Assembly: GCA_945874855.1 (NCBI GenBank)
Contig: CAMCIP010000117.1
Coordinates: 1-7,289, forward strand
Reading direction: 5' to 3'
Origin: Brevundimonas vancanneytii
Lineage (GTDB): Bacteria > Pseudomonadota > Alphaproteobacteria > Caulobacterales > Caulobacteraceae
Length of the DNA: 7,289 bases
In this document: in pieces, positions 1 through 7,289 of the stretch
Position numbering within the stretch: the first letter of the stretch is position 1
Layout of the letters: each line of letters starts with the position of its first letter
Program-made: the position numbers and the translations under genes
The notes under the pieces: generated by a model
Seen by the model: the letters and a program-made list of their open reading frames with translations, nothing else
What the model was told of the DNA's origin: nothing
Database searches by the model: none

Positions 1-3000
1 CGGCCGAGGCCTCGTCGGCGCCGGCCGACGCATCGGCCGACCGGGCGACGGCGCGGGTCAGCACCAGCTGCTCGGCCATCAGGTCCTGGGTCAGGCGACG
101 GACCGCCATGCGGTCGAAGCGGTCCTGTGACGGCACGCCGCCCGCGGCCACGCGCAGGCGGTCGAAGTCGAAGGCCGCCCCGACCTGGTGATAGAGTCGC
201 GCCATGGCGGGGGCCGACCAGCCGGCCTCGCGGGCCAGGTCGCCGACGTCCGCCGTCGCCACCGTGGGCCGCAGCAGGGCGACGGCGCGGGCCAGATCGG
301 CCGGGGCGCCCAGGGCCGTGAAGGCCTCGATCCGCGCCTGCAGCCGGGCCTGCTCGAACCGCGACAGCACCGCTCCGCCTTCGGGCCGCAGGGCGTCAGC
401 CACGGGCTGATAGGCGTCCACCAGCCCCTGCACCGAGCCCCCGGGCAGGGCCGCGCGACGCGTCAGCCAGAAGGTCTGGCGCCTCAGGACCGTGGCGACC
501 TCGCCATAGAGGGCGGTCTGGGCCTCGGCCGGGATCCGGAGATCCAGGGCCGAGACCGCGTCCCAGGCCTCGTCCAGCCGGAAGATGCGACGCGCCGCGG
601 CGAAGGCCAGCACCATCGGCCCCGCCCCGGTTTCCGCGCTCTGGCGCAGGCGCAGGGGGAAGGTCGGCCCGCAGGCGTTGACGATGTCATTGGCCAGAAC
701 CGTGGCCACGATCTCGCGCCGCAGCCGGTGGCCGCGCATCTCGGCCTCGAACCGGGCCAGGGCCTTGGGGAAGTATCCAACCAGGGTCTGGTGAAAGAAG
801 GGATCGTCGGGCGCGCCCGAGGCCACGATCTCGTCGAACAGCTCGATCTTGGCATAGGCGGTCAGCACGGCGAGTTCCGGCCGCGTCAGGGCGGCGCCGG
901 CGGCGCGCATCTCCGCGACCTTGACGTCGTCGGGCAGGCCCTCGACGCGGCGATCCAGCCGCCCCTTGGCCGTCAGGGCCTGCATGAAGGCCTGCTGGGC
1001 GTCCAGCGCGCCGACGCCTTCGGCCTGCTGCAGCGTCAGGGCCAGGGTCTGGTCGTAGTTGTGGGCCAGGACCTTCTCGCCGACCTCTTCCGTCATCGAC
1101 GCCAGAAGGGCGTCGCGCGCGGCAGGATCCAGCGCGCCCGAGGCGATGGCGGCCCCGGTCAGGATCTTGATGTTGACCTCGTGGTCCGAGGTGTCGACCC
1201 CGGCGGAATTGTCGATGGCGTCGGTATTGATCCGCCCGCCACCCGTCGACCGCCCCGTGAGGGCGAAGGCGATGCGACCGGCCTGGGTCAGCCCCAGGTT
1301 GGCCCCCTCGCCCACCACCTTGACCCGCAGGTCCGAGCCGTCGATGCGCAGGGCGTCATTGGCCTTGTCGCCCGCCTGGGCGTCGCTTTCGCGGGCGGAC
1401 TTCACATAGGTGCCGATGCCGCCGAGATAGAGCAGTTCGACGGGCGCCTTGAGGATGGCCTTCATCAGGGAGGCGGGATCCAGGGCCTCGTCCTCGATGC
1501 CGAGCAGGGCGCGGACTTCGGGGCTGAGGTCGATCGACTTGGCGCCGCGCGAGAAGACGCCGCCGCCCCGCGAGATCTTCTTGGCGTCATAGTCCTGCCA
1601 GGACGACCGCGGCAGGGCGAACAGCCGGTCGCGCTCCGCCCAGGACGTCGCGGGGTCGGGATCGGGGTCCAGGAAGATGTCGCGGTGGTCGAAGGCCGCC
1701 ACCAGCTTCGTCGCGCGGGACAGCAGCATGCCGTTGCCGAACACATCGCCGGACATGTCGCCCACGCCCACCGCCGTGAACGGCTCGGTCTGGATGTCCT
1801 TGCCCAGCTCGCGGAAATGGCGCTTGACCGCCTCCCACGCCCCGCGGGCGGTGATGCCCATGGCCTTGTGGTCATAGCCGACCGAGCCGCCGCTGGCGAA
1901 GGCGTCGCCCAGCCAGAAGCCGTAGTCGGCCGAGACGCCGTTGGCGATGTCGGAGAAGGTGGCCGTGCCCTTGTCGGCGGCCACGACCAGATAGGGATCG
2001 TCGTCCTCCCAGGCCACGACGTTCACGGGCCGCACCACCGCGCCGTCGGCGGCGATGTTGTCGGTGACGTCCAGCAGGCCGGACAGGAAGGTCCGGTAGG
2101 CCCGGATCGCCTCGGCCTGCTGGGCGTCGCGATCGGCGCCGGCGCGGACGAGGGCGGTCAGGTTCTTGGGAAAGAAGCCGCCCTTTGAGCCGACCGGCAC
2201 GATGACGGCGTTCTTGACCTGCTGCGCCTTGACCAGCCCCAGAACCTCGGTGCGGAAGTCGTCGCGGCGGTCCGACCAGCGCAGGCCGCCCCGCGCCACG
2301 GGCCCGAAGCGAAGATGCACGCCCTCCACATGCGGGGCCCAGACGAAGATCTCCCGGTGCGGCTTGGGCAGGGGCAGGTCGTCCAGCTCGCGCGAAGCGA
2401 TCTTGATCGACACATGCGGCTTCGGCCCGCCGTCAGCCCCAATCTGGTAGAAATTGGTGCGCTTGATCGCGCCGATCAGGCTCGCCAGCCGCCGCAGGGC
2501 CCGGTCGTGGTCCAGGCTCCTGACCGCCATGAGCCGCTCACGGATCAGGTCCTCGAGGCGCGCGACCTCGAGGGCCCGGGCGGCCAACTCGCCGCCCGCC
2601 GGGTCGAATTTCGCGGCGAACAGGTCCAGCAGGGACCGCGCCGTCTCGGGATACAGGATCAGCGCCTCTTCCTGCACCGTCTGGCTGGGATCCAGTCCGC
2701 TCTGCTGGCGATAGCGCGCCAGGGTTCGGATCAGGGCCGCCGCGCGCCAGTCGACGCCCAGCTCCAGCACCAGGCGATTGAAGCCGTCGCTTTCCGTCAT
2801 CCCGCTCCAGACCGCCTGGAAGGCCGTTTCGAACGGGCCCTGGACGTCGGCGAAGCACAGGTCGGCGCCGCGCGGGTCCTCCATCAGGAACTCATGCACA
2901 TGCACCGCGGCGTCGCCGAGCGGTCGCACGGCATGGCCCCACTCCTCCAGCGTCTTGAGACCCATGTCGGCCAGGATCGGCAGGACGTCGGACAGGGGCA

Positions 3001-4750
3001 CGGCCGCGCCGCGGCGGTACAGTTTGAAACGGAACTGCAGGGGGCTGTCGTCGGGATTGCGGAAGGCGCGCACACCCACCGCCTCGCCGGATCCGATCTG
3101 GCCGTCGGCGTTCAGCCGGTCGAAGGCGTGCAGATCCTCCACCGCCTCGGTCGCCGAATAGCGGTCGCGATAGCCGGCGCCGAAGGCGTCGGCCCACCGG
3201 GCGCTGAGGGCGCCCACCCCGACGTCGTCCACGCCGGCGGCACGCAGGGCGGCCTCGAACCGGTCGGGCCACCCGCGGCCCGCATCCTCGATCCGCGCCT
3301 CCAGCTCGGCGGCGTCGGGAACAGGGTGGTCTCCGGGCGTCACGCCGATGATGTAGTGGATCCGGACCAGCGGATTGTCGGACAGCTCGGGATACCAGGC
3401 CGAGAGCCGCCCGCCCCAGGCCTGGGCCAGGATGTCGCCGATCCGTTCACGCACCGAGGCGTGGAACCGCTCACGCGGAATGAAGACCAGAACGGAGACG
3501 AAACGGTCGAACGGGTCCTTGCGCGTGAAGGACCGGATCCGCGGCCGGTCCTGCAGGTGCAGAATGCCGAGGGCGATGTCGAGCAGTTCATCCTCGGCGA
3601 TCTGGAACAGTTCGTCACGCGGATAGGATTCGAGAATGTTCTTCAGCCGCTTGTGGCTGTGGCTGCCCTCGATCTTGGCGGCGCGGGCGAGCGCGTTGGC
3701 GACCTTGCGCCGCAGCAGCGGCACCTGCGAGGCGGCGCGATCATAGGCCTCGGCGGTGAACAGGCCGACGAAGCGGGTCTCCCCGCTCGGACGGCCATCC
3801 GGGCCGAACCGCTTGACGCCGACATAGTCCATATAGGCGCGACGATGCACCCGGGAACGGGCGTTGGCCTTGGCGACCGTGACCGGGTCCGACAGGTCGA
3901 GCTGGCGTTTCATCGCCCCGGTCAGAACGGCCGGCTCATTGGTGCGGCGCAGGACCGTGCGTTCCGGATCGCGCAGGACCCCCAGCCCCTCGCCCGACTG
4001 GGACAGGGGCGCCTGGGCCTGATACCCGCCCTGGGCGTCGCGCGGATAGTCATAGTCGCGGGCCCCGAGGAAGACGAAATGGTCGTCGTTCAGCCACTCG
4101 AGGAAGGCGATGGACTCCTCCACCAGGGCTGTATCGACGCCCGCCGCGCCGGCGCGCAGGTGCCCGATGGCCCCGGCCATGGCGGCGTTCATCGGGCCAT
4201 GGTCGGCCACGGCCTGACGGACATCGGCCAGGGTCGCCCTCAGGCCGTCGGCCAGGGCGTCGCGGCGCTCCTGTGGCAGGGGATCGACGATCACGACGAT
4301 GATGGATTCGCGCCGGTCCGCGGCGGGGACACGGGCGCCCTGCGCGGTTCGACCGGCCGCCACCACAGGATGGAACATGGCGCGCACGGACACGCCGGCG
4401 TCGGCCAGCTCGCCCATGACGCTGTCGACGAGGAAGGCGCCGTCGTCCTGGAGGATGTGCACCACGTCATAGCCGGTCGCCCGGCCGTTGGCGCCGTCCA
4501 GCGGGCCGATGTGGATCCGGGGAGGGGCGTCCGGCTCACGGTGCGCCGTCGCGGCCCAGATCCCGGCCAGAAGCGCGCCCAGATCGACGAGATCGATCTC
4601 CGGTGTCTCGTCCGCGAACCAGTCCTCCAGCGCCTGGGCCACAAAGGCGCGCTCCAGGGGGCCAGCGCCGCCCCCCGGCTCTCCAAACGCCCGCAAGAGC
4701 GCCTCCAACCGCGGGTCGGAAGCGGTGGCGGGATCGGCGTGGCCGGCCAT
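1..4750 (-). CDS. gdhZ: NAD-specific glutamate dehydrogenase, large (~1600-residue) type, C-terminus cut by window edge
   Basis: This cytoplasmic enzyme oxidatively deaminates L-glutamate to 2-oxoglutarate and ammonium with NAD+, feeding glutamate carbon into the TCA cycle. I read 1583 codons in one uninterrupted frame; family members are about 1600-1650 residues, so only a few dozen are missing. The N-terminal regulatory part has ACT-like segments, around residues 93-130 (TGYDVVHILQDDGAFLVDS) and 417-430 (FVSVLVFIPRERF). The catalytic core shows GGLRWSDRRDDFRTEVLGL (R824), VPVGSKGGFFPKN (S855, K856), DDPYLVVAADKGTATFSDIAN-type sequence near 900-925, the nucleotide-binding GVGDMSG (995-1001), and later GGIGTY and GEGANLG. 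ATG at 4750 is fixed by an in-frame TGA six codons upstream (4766-4768). The Shine-Dalgarno is weak (GAG, 8 bases before the ATG). In Caulobacter crescentus the orthologue GdhZ also restrains FtsZ together with KidO; a shared role here is inferred, as is the symbol. Confidence 0.97.
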   Translation of the reverse strand, partial: MAGHADPATASDPRLEALLRAFGEPGGGAGPLERAFVAQALEDWFADETPEIDLVDLGALLAGIWAATAHREPDAPPRIHIGPLDGANGRATGYDVVHILQDDGAFLVDSVMGELADAGVSVRAMFHPVVAAGRTAQGARVPAADRRESIIVVIVDPLPQERRDALADGLRATLADVRQAVADHGPMNAAMAGAIGHLRAGAAGVDTALVEESIAFLEWLNDDHFVFLGARDYDYPRDAQGGYQAQAPLSQSGEGLGVLRDPERTVLRRTNEPAVLTGAMKRQLDLSDPVTVAKANARSRVHRRAYMDYVGVKRFGPDGRPSGETRFVGLFTAEAYDRAASQVPLLRRKVANALARAAKIEGSHSHKRLKNILESYPRDELFQIAEDELLDIALGILHLQDRPRIRSFTRKDPFDRFVSVLVFIPRERFHASVRERIGDILAQAWGGRLSAWYPELSDNPLVRIHYIIGVTPGDHPVPDAAELEARIEDAGRGWPDRFEAALRAAGVDDVGVGALSARWADAFGAGYRDRYSATEAVEDLHAFDRLNADGQIGSGEAVGVRAFRNPDDSPLQFRFKLYRRGAAVPLSDVLPILADMGLKTLEEWGHAVRPLGDAAVHVHEFLMEDPRGADLCFADVQGPFETAFQAVWSGMTESDGFNRLVLELGVDWRAAALIRTLARYRQQSGLDPSQTVQEEALILYPETARSLLDLFAAKFDPAGGELAARALEVARLEDLIRERLMAVRSLDHDRALRRLASLIGAIKRTNFYQIGADGGPKPHVSIKIASRELDDLPLPKPHREIFVWAPHVEGVHLRFGPVARGGLRWSDRRDDFRTEVLGLVKAQQVKNAVIVPVGSKGGFFPKNLTALVRAGADRDAQQAEAIRAYRTFLSGLLDVTDNIAADGAVVRPVNVVAWEDDDPYLVVAADKGTATFSDIANGVSADYGFWLGDAFASGGSVGYDHKAMGITARGAWEAVKRHFRELGKDIQTEPFTAVGVGDMSGDVFGNGMLLSRATKLVAAFDHRDIFLDPDPDPATSWAERDRLFALPRSSWQDYDAKKISRGGGVFSRGAKSIDLSPEVRALLGIEDEALDPASLMKAILKAPVELLYLGGIGTYVKSARESDAQAGDKANDALRIDGSDLRVKVVGEGANLGLTQAGRIAFALTGRSTGGGRINTDAIDNSAGVDTSDHEVNIKILTGAAIASGALDPAARDALLASMTEEVGEKVLAHNYDQTLALTLQQAEGVGALDAQQAFMQALTAKGRLDRRVEGLPDDVKVAEMRAAGAALTRPELAVLTAYAKIELFDEIVASGAPDDPFFHQTLVGYFPKALARFEAEMRGHRLRREIVATVLANDIVNACGPTFPLRLRQSAETGAGPMVLAFAAARRIFRLDEAWDAVSALDLRIPAEAQTALYGEVATVLRRQTFWLTRRAALPGGSVQGLVDAYQPVADALRPEGGAVLSRFEQARLQARIEAFTALGAPADLARAVALLRPTVATADVGDLAREAGWSAPAMARLYHQVGAAFDFDRLRVAAGGVPSQDRFDRMAVRRLTQDLMAEQLVLTRAVARSADASAGADEASA

Positions 4751-4908
4751 GGTCGGGTCTCGTGGTCATCGCGGTCCTGGCGACCGCCCCAGGGACCGAT
4801 GGTTAGTGTGCGCCTCGCAAAAGGGGAAGGCCGGAAAGCGCGCGCCGTCGGACCCAGCCGGCGACCGTCTGCGGCCGGGGTGTCTGACAATTCTGCTGGT
4901 TCAACGCG
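4751..4908 (-). promoter_or_regulatory. Upstream region of the glutamate dehydrogenase gene, presumed to hold its promoter
   Basis: About 158 bases separate the upstream terminator hairpin from the dehydrogenase start, so the gene must be read from a promoter here or by read-through. I could not place a convincing promoter. The most AT-rich part on the minus strand is around 4804-4822 (TTTTGCGAGGCGCACACTAAC), whose CTAAC resembles part of the Caulobacter -10 consensus but lacks a good -35 at the right spacing. An upstream TTGAAC (4899-4904) has no -10 partner. The leader could be over 50 bases long and includes the hairpin at 4773-4797. Position is supported by context only. Confidence 0.3.
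4773..4797 (-). other. Imperfect hairpin in the dehydrogenase leader
   Basis: GGTCCTGG (4773-4780) can pair with CCAGGGACC (4789-4797) around an 8-base loop, with one bulged G. It lies about 23 bases before the dehydrogenase ATG. It is short, and GC-rich DNA forms such pairings by chance, so a role in translation or transcript stability is only a possibility. Confidence 0.25.
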
Positions 4909-4942
4909 AAAGGCCGCCGAAGCCGGGGCTTCGACGGCCTTT
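4909..4942 (-). terminator. Probable intrinsic terminator of the AI-2E-family transporter transcript
   Basis: AAAGGCCG (4909-4916) pairs with CGGCCTTT (4935-4942), and CGAAGCC (4918-4924) pairs with GGCTTCG (4927-4933). The two stems are separated by a single mismatch and capped by a very tight loop. It is by far the strongest hairpin in the gaps. On the minus strand it lies 110 bases after the transporter stop and ends in CCTTTCG, so the T-run is short, as is common in GC-rich alphaproteobacteria. The stem is nearly symmetrical and could also work on the plus strand, but no plus-strand gene ends here. It implies that the transporter and the dehydrogenase are separate transcription units. Confidence 0.75.
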
Positions 4943-4945
4943 GCC

Positions 4946-4970
4946 GGGGCGGCGCCGGGAGGGGGAGGGG
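4946..4970 (+). other. G-run tract matching a four-run G-quadruplex motif
   Basis: Four G-runs of 4, 3, 5 and 4 bases are separated by loops of 7, 1 and 1 bases, which fits the usual G3+N1-7 pattern. They lie on the plus strand, the template strand for the minus-strand transporter, so that transcript carries the complementary C-rich tract between its stop and the terminator. Whether it folds in the cell is unknown. In GC-rich genomes such motifs also arise by chance. Confidence 0.4.
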
Positions 4971-4978
4971 CGGCGCCG
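4946..4978. repeat. Two copies of a 12-base direct repeat, GGGGCGGCGCCG
   Basis: Identical 12-base copies at 4946-4957 and 4967-4978 are offset by 21 bases. Each contains the palindrome GGCGCC. They overlap the G-run tract. The low-complexity composition makes independent origin possible, and no flanking target duplication or mobile-element end is visible. Confidence 0.4.
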
Positions 4979-5052
4979 TCCTTGTCCTCACCGCGGCCGG
5001 AGGGGAGGGGAGCCACGGCGATGCTGAGGATGTGGGGTCCGGCGGCCCCGGT

Positions 5053-6189
5053 TCAAGACCCGGGCGGAGGGTCCGGCTCGGCGGCCGGTCGCGGCGGGTT
5101 GCCGCGGGGCGCGCCGCCCTCATCGGCGTAGGGCTGGCCGTCGCCCGACAGCAGGATGGCCATCCAGCGGCTGCCGCGAAACTCCGCCAGAATGGCCATG
5201 GCCATGACCGCCAGCGGTGTGGACAGGAACATGCCGACCACGCCCCAGACCTTGCCCCAGAAGGCCAGGGACAGAAGCACCACCACCGGATCGATGTTCT
5301 GGTTGTCGCCCTGCATCCGCGGCTGGAGGAAGTTGCCGCTGACGAACAGGATCAGCTGCAGCCCGCCCAGCAGGACCAGGGGCTGCCAGTAGGTGTCGAA
5401 CTGGACCAGGGCGAACAGCGGCGGCGCAAGGCCGGCCACGGCGCCCCCCAGGACCGGGATGAACCCCACGATGAAGATGACGAAGGTCCAGAACTCGGCG
5501 TTCTGAAGTCCGACGGCGCGCATCAGCACCCAGGCGACGGCACAGATCAGGGCGCCGGTGACGGTCTGGACCCAGAGATAGCCTTCCACCCCGCCGCGCA
5601 CCCGTTCGAAGACCTCCAGGGCTTCGCCGCGCGCCTTGCGGTCGGGAAACATGCCGACGAGCTTGCGCCGAAACCCGGCCTGGGAGGCCAGCAGGAAGCC
5701 AAGGTAGATCATCACGAAGATGGCCCCGGTCACCACGCCCTGGGCCTGCAGGGCGGCGTCGGCCAGATAGGCGCGTACGTCCAGGCCGCTCATCAGTTCC
5801 GCCGCCGTGGGCACGGTGGTCACGCTCAGCAGGCGGCTGCCGTCGATCAGCAGCTGGTCGATGCGCGGCCCGATCCGGGCGGTCACGCCCGTGGCCTGGT
5901 CGAAGAAGCCCGCCGCCCCGTTCACGATGATGGCGATGGAGGCGAAGAAGCCGAGGATCACCACCAGAAGGGCACCGACCCCCGCCATCCGTTCCGAAAG
6001 CCCCAGCCTTCGCTCCAGCGACCGTTGCACCCCGCCGATCATGATCAGCAGGAAGATGGCCATGGCCAGGGGCGTCAGGATGTCCCGCAGCCAGTAGACG
6101 GCCGCGCCCGCGCCCACGACGGCCAGCACCACCAGGGCGTTTCTCGACACGGTCGAGGAGGGGATCACGGTCGGGGGTTTCATCGGCAT
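5053..6189 (-). CDS. AI-2E family transporter (PerM-like integral membrane protein)
   Basis: This is a complete 378-residue protein of the AI-2E exporter/PerM family (formerly UPF0118). Members sit in the inner membrane; some are reported as AI-2 exporters or Na+/H+ antiporters, but most have unknown substrates, so the family name should not be read as proof of quorum-signal transport. Hydrophobic segments lie near 17-34, 36-53, 68-95, 150-169, 203-226, 231-262, 267-285 and 302-335, with a soluble loop near 96-148. The family C-terminal signature is clear: GNFLQPRMQG (285-294), IDPVVVLLSL (299-308) and FWGKVWGVVGMFLSTPLAV (310-328). The last 30 residues are a proline- and glycine-rich tail, probably disordered. 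ATG at 6189 is preferred because AGGGA lies 10 bases upstream; a second in-frame ATG at 6183 is possible. The gene is divergent from the ATPase gene and appears monocistronic, with a terminator at 4909-4942. Confidence 0.95.
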   Translation of the reverse strand: MPMKPPTVIPSSTVSRNALVVLAVVGAGAAVYWLRDILTPLAMAIFLLIMIGGVQRSLERRLGLSERMAGVGALLVVILGFFASIAIIVNGAAGFFDQATGVTARIGPRIDQLLIDGSRLLSVTTVPTAAELMSGLDVRAYLADAALQAQGVVTGAIFVMIYLGFLLASQAGFRRKLVGMFPDRKARGEALEVFERVRGGVEGYLWVQTVTGALICAVAWVLMRAVGLQNAEFWTFVIFIVGFIPVLGGAVAGLAPPLFALVQFDTYWQPLVLLGGLQLILFVSGNFLQPRMQGDNQNIDPVVVLLSLAFWGKVWGVVGMFLSTPLAVMAMAILAEFRGSRWMAILLSGDGQPYADEGGAPRGNPPRPAAEPDPPPGS

Positions 6190-6193
6190 ATGG

Positions 6194-6206
6194 TCAGGGT
6201 CCCTGA
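6194..6206. promoter_or_regulatory. Perfect 13-base palindrome TCAGGGTCCCTGA before the AI-2E family gene
   Basis: Two 6-base arms, TCAGGG and CCCTGA, are perfect inverted copies around a central T. The centre lies 11 bases before the transporter ATG. It could be a binding site for a dimeric regulator, or an RNA hairpin hiding the ribosome binding site. A one-base loop makes a tight RNA hairpin less likely unless inner pairs open. It is also near enough to affect the divergent ATPase gene, whose start is 104 bases away. Confidence 0.35.
6200..6204 (-). promoter_or_regulatory. Ribosome binding site of the AI-2E family gene
   Basis: AGGGA on the minus strand lies 10 bases before ATG 6189. The spacing is slightly long but acceptable, and it supports that ATG over the one at 6183, which would leave 16 bases. 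It is embedded in the palindrome at 6194-6206. Confidence 0.5.
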
Positions 6207-6309
6207 TGCCGGCGTCAACGGCGGTTGCGCCGATCGCCCTTGATCCGTACGCCGGCCCCGGTCAAGCATCAGCGCGCGCCCCCCTTCCCCGTTCCGGACC
6301 CCGCTCCTC

Positions 6310-7289
<980 letters not shown>

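Larger units (their letters stand above)
6190..6218 (-). promoter_or_regulatory. Weak candidate promoter for the AI-2E family gene
   Basis: On the minus strand TTGACG (6213-6218) is a good -35 match. Seventeen bases on is GACCAT (6190-6195), a poor -10 with three of six consensus bases. If real, transcription would start at or inside the first codons, favouring a leaderless message from ATG 6183. That conflicts with use of the Shine-Dalgarno at 6200-6204, so both cannot be the main mode. Confidence 0.2.

Noticed and set aside
188..2188. Plus-strand open frame of 666 codons opposite the dehydrogenase
   Set aside because: It is codon-aligned antisense to the dehydrogenase and stays open only because the real gene avoids TTA, CTA and TCA codons. 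Its translation is Gly/Arg/Gln/His-rich and low-complexity, unlike any family I recognise.
4817..4832. Possible sigma-54 promoter (GGCC...TTTTGC) before the dehydrogenase, attractive for a nitrogen-related gene
   Set aside because: The GG and GC elements are about two bases too far apart for a sigma-54 site, and the -24 half lacks the TGGCAC consensus.
4291..5016. Minus-strand open frame of 241 codons beginning in the gap and overlapping the dehydrogenase N-terminus
   Set aside because: It crosses the terminator hairpin and then runs out of frame through the conserved ACT-like region. Its later part is Arg/Pro/Ser-rich, typical of shifted GC-rich coding DNA. A short real peptide in its first 60 codons cannot be excluded, but nothing supports one.
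2315..5131. Plus-strand open frame of 938 codons opposite the dehydrogenase and the gap
   Set aside because: It is in the same codon-aligned antisense frame and shows the same biased composition. It runs over the dehydrogenase start, the terminator and the end of the transporter gene, which no real gene would be expected to do.
4790..6205. The 8-mer CAGGGACC occurs before both minus-strand genes (4790-4797 on plus; 6198-6205 on minus)
   Set aside because: The copies are in opposite orientation relative to their genes, and eight bases shared in GC-rich DNA is well within chance, so no common operator is claimed.
5032..6243. Plus-strand open frame of 403 codons opposite the transporter
   Set aside because: The minus-strand frame gives a convincing AI-2E-family membrane protein with its signature motifs. 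This one is His/Gln/Gly-rich antisense with no recognisable domain.

Overview
The window is very GC-rich and has the codon use of a high-GC alphaproteobacterium: almost no TTA, CTA or TCA codons, and G/C in third positions. It holds a roughly 1,600-residue NAD-type glutamate dehydrogenase of the kind found in Caulobacter. I infer Caulobacterales, probably Caulobacter or Brevundimonas. This rests on protein resemblance recalled from memory, not on a search.

There are three real genes. Positions 1-4750 (minus strand) carry nearly all of a large NAD-specific glutamate dehydrogenase, cut at the left edge a few dozen residues before its expected C-terminus. Positions 5053-6189 (minus strand) carry a complete AI-2E/PerM-family membrane protein. 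Positions 6310-7289 (plus strand) carry the first two thirds of a HerA-like P-loop ATPase of the DUF853/YjgR type, cut at the right edge.

The 302-base gap between the transporter and the dehydrogenase (4751-5052) holds three things: a G-run tract with quadruplex potential, a strong hairpin that probably terminates the transporter transcript, and a leader in which I could not place a convincing promoter for the dehydrogenase. The transporter and dehydrogenase point the same way but are probably transcribed separately. The 120-base gap 6190-6309 separates the divergent transporter and ATPase genes. It holds a perfect 13-base palindrome close to the transporter start, overlapping its likely ribosome binding site.

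The dehydrogenase links glutamate breakdown to the TCA cycle, and the other two genes have only general family-level roles. Nothing shows that the three work together. I found no mobile element, CRISPR array, tRNA, rRNA or evident new system. This looks like ordinary core chromosome, and the points worth a second look are small regulatory-scale structures.
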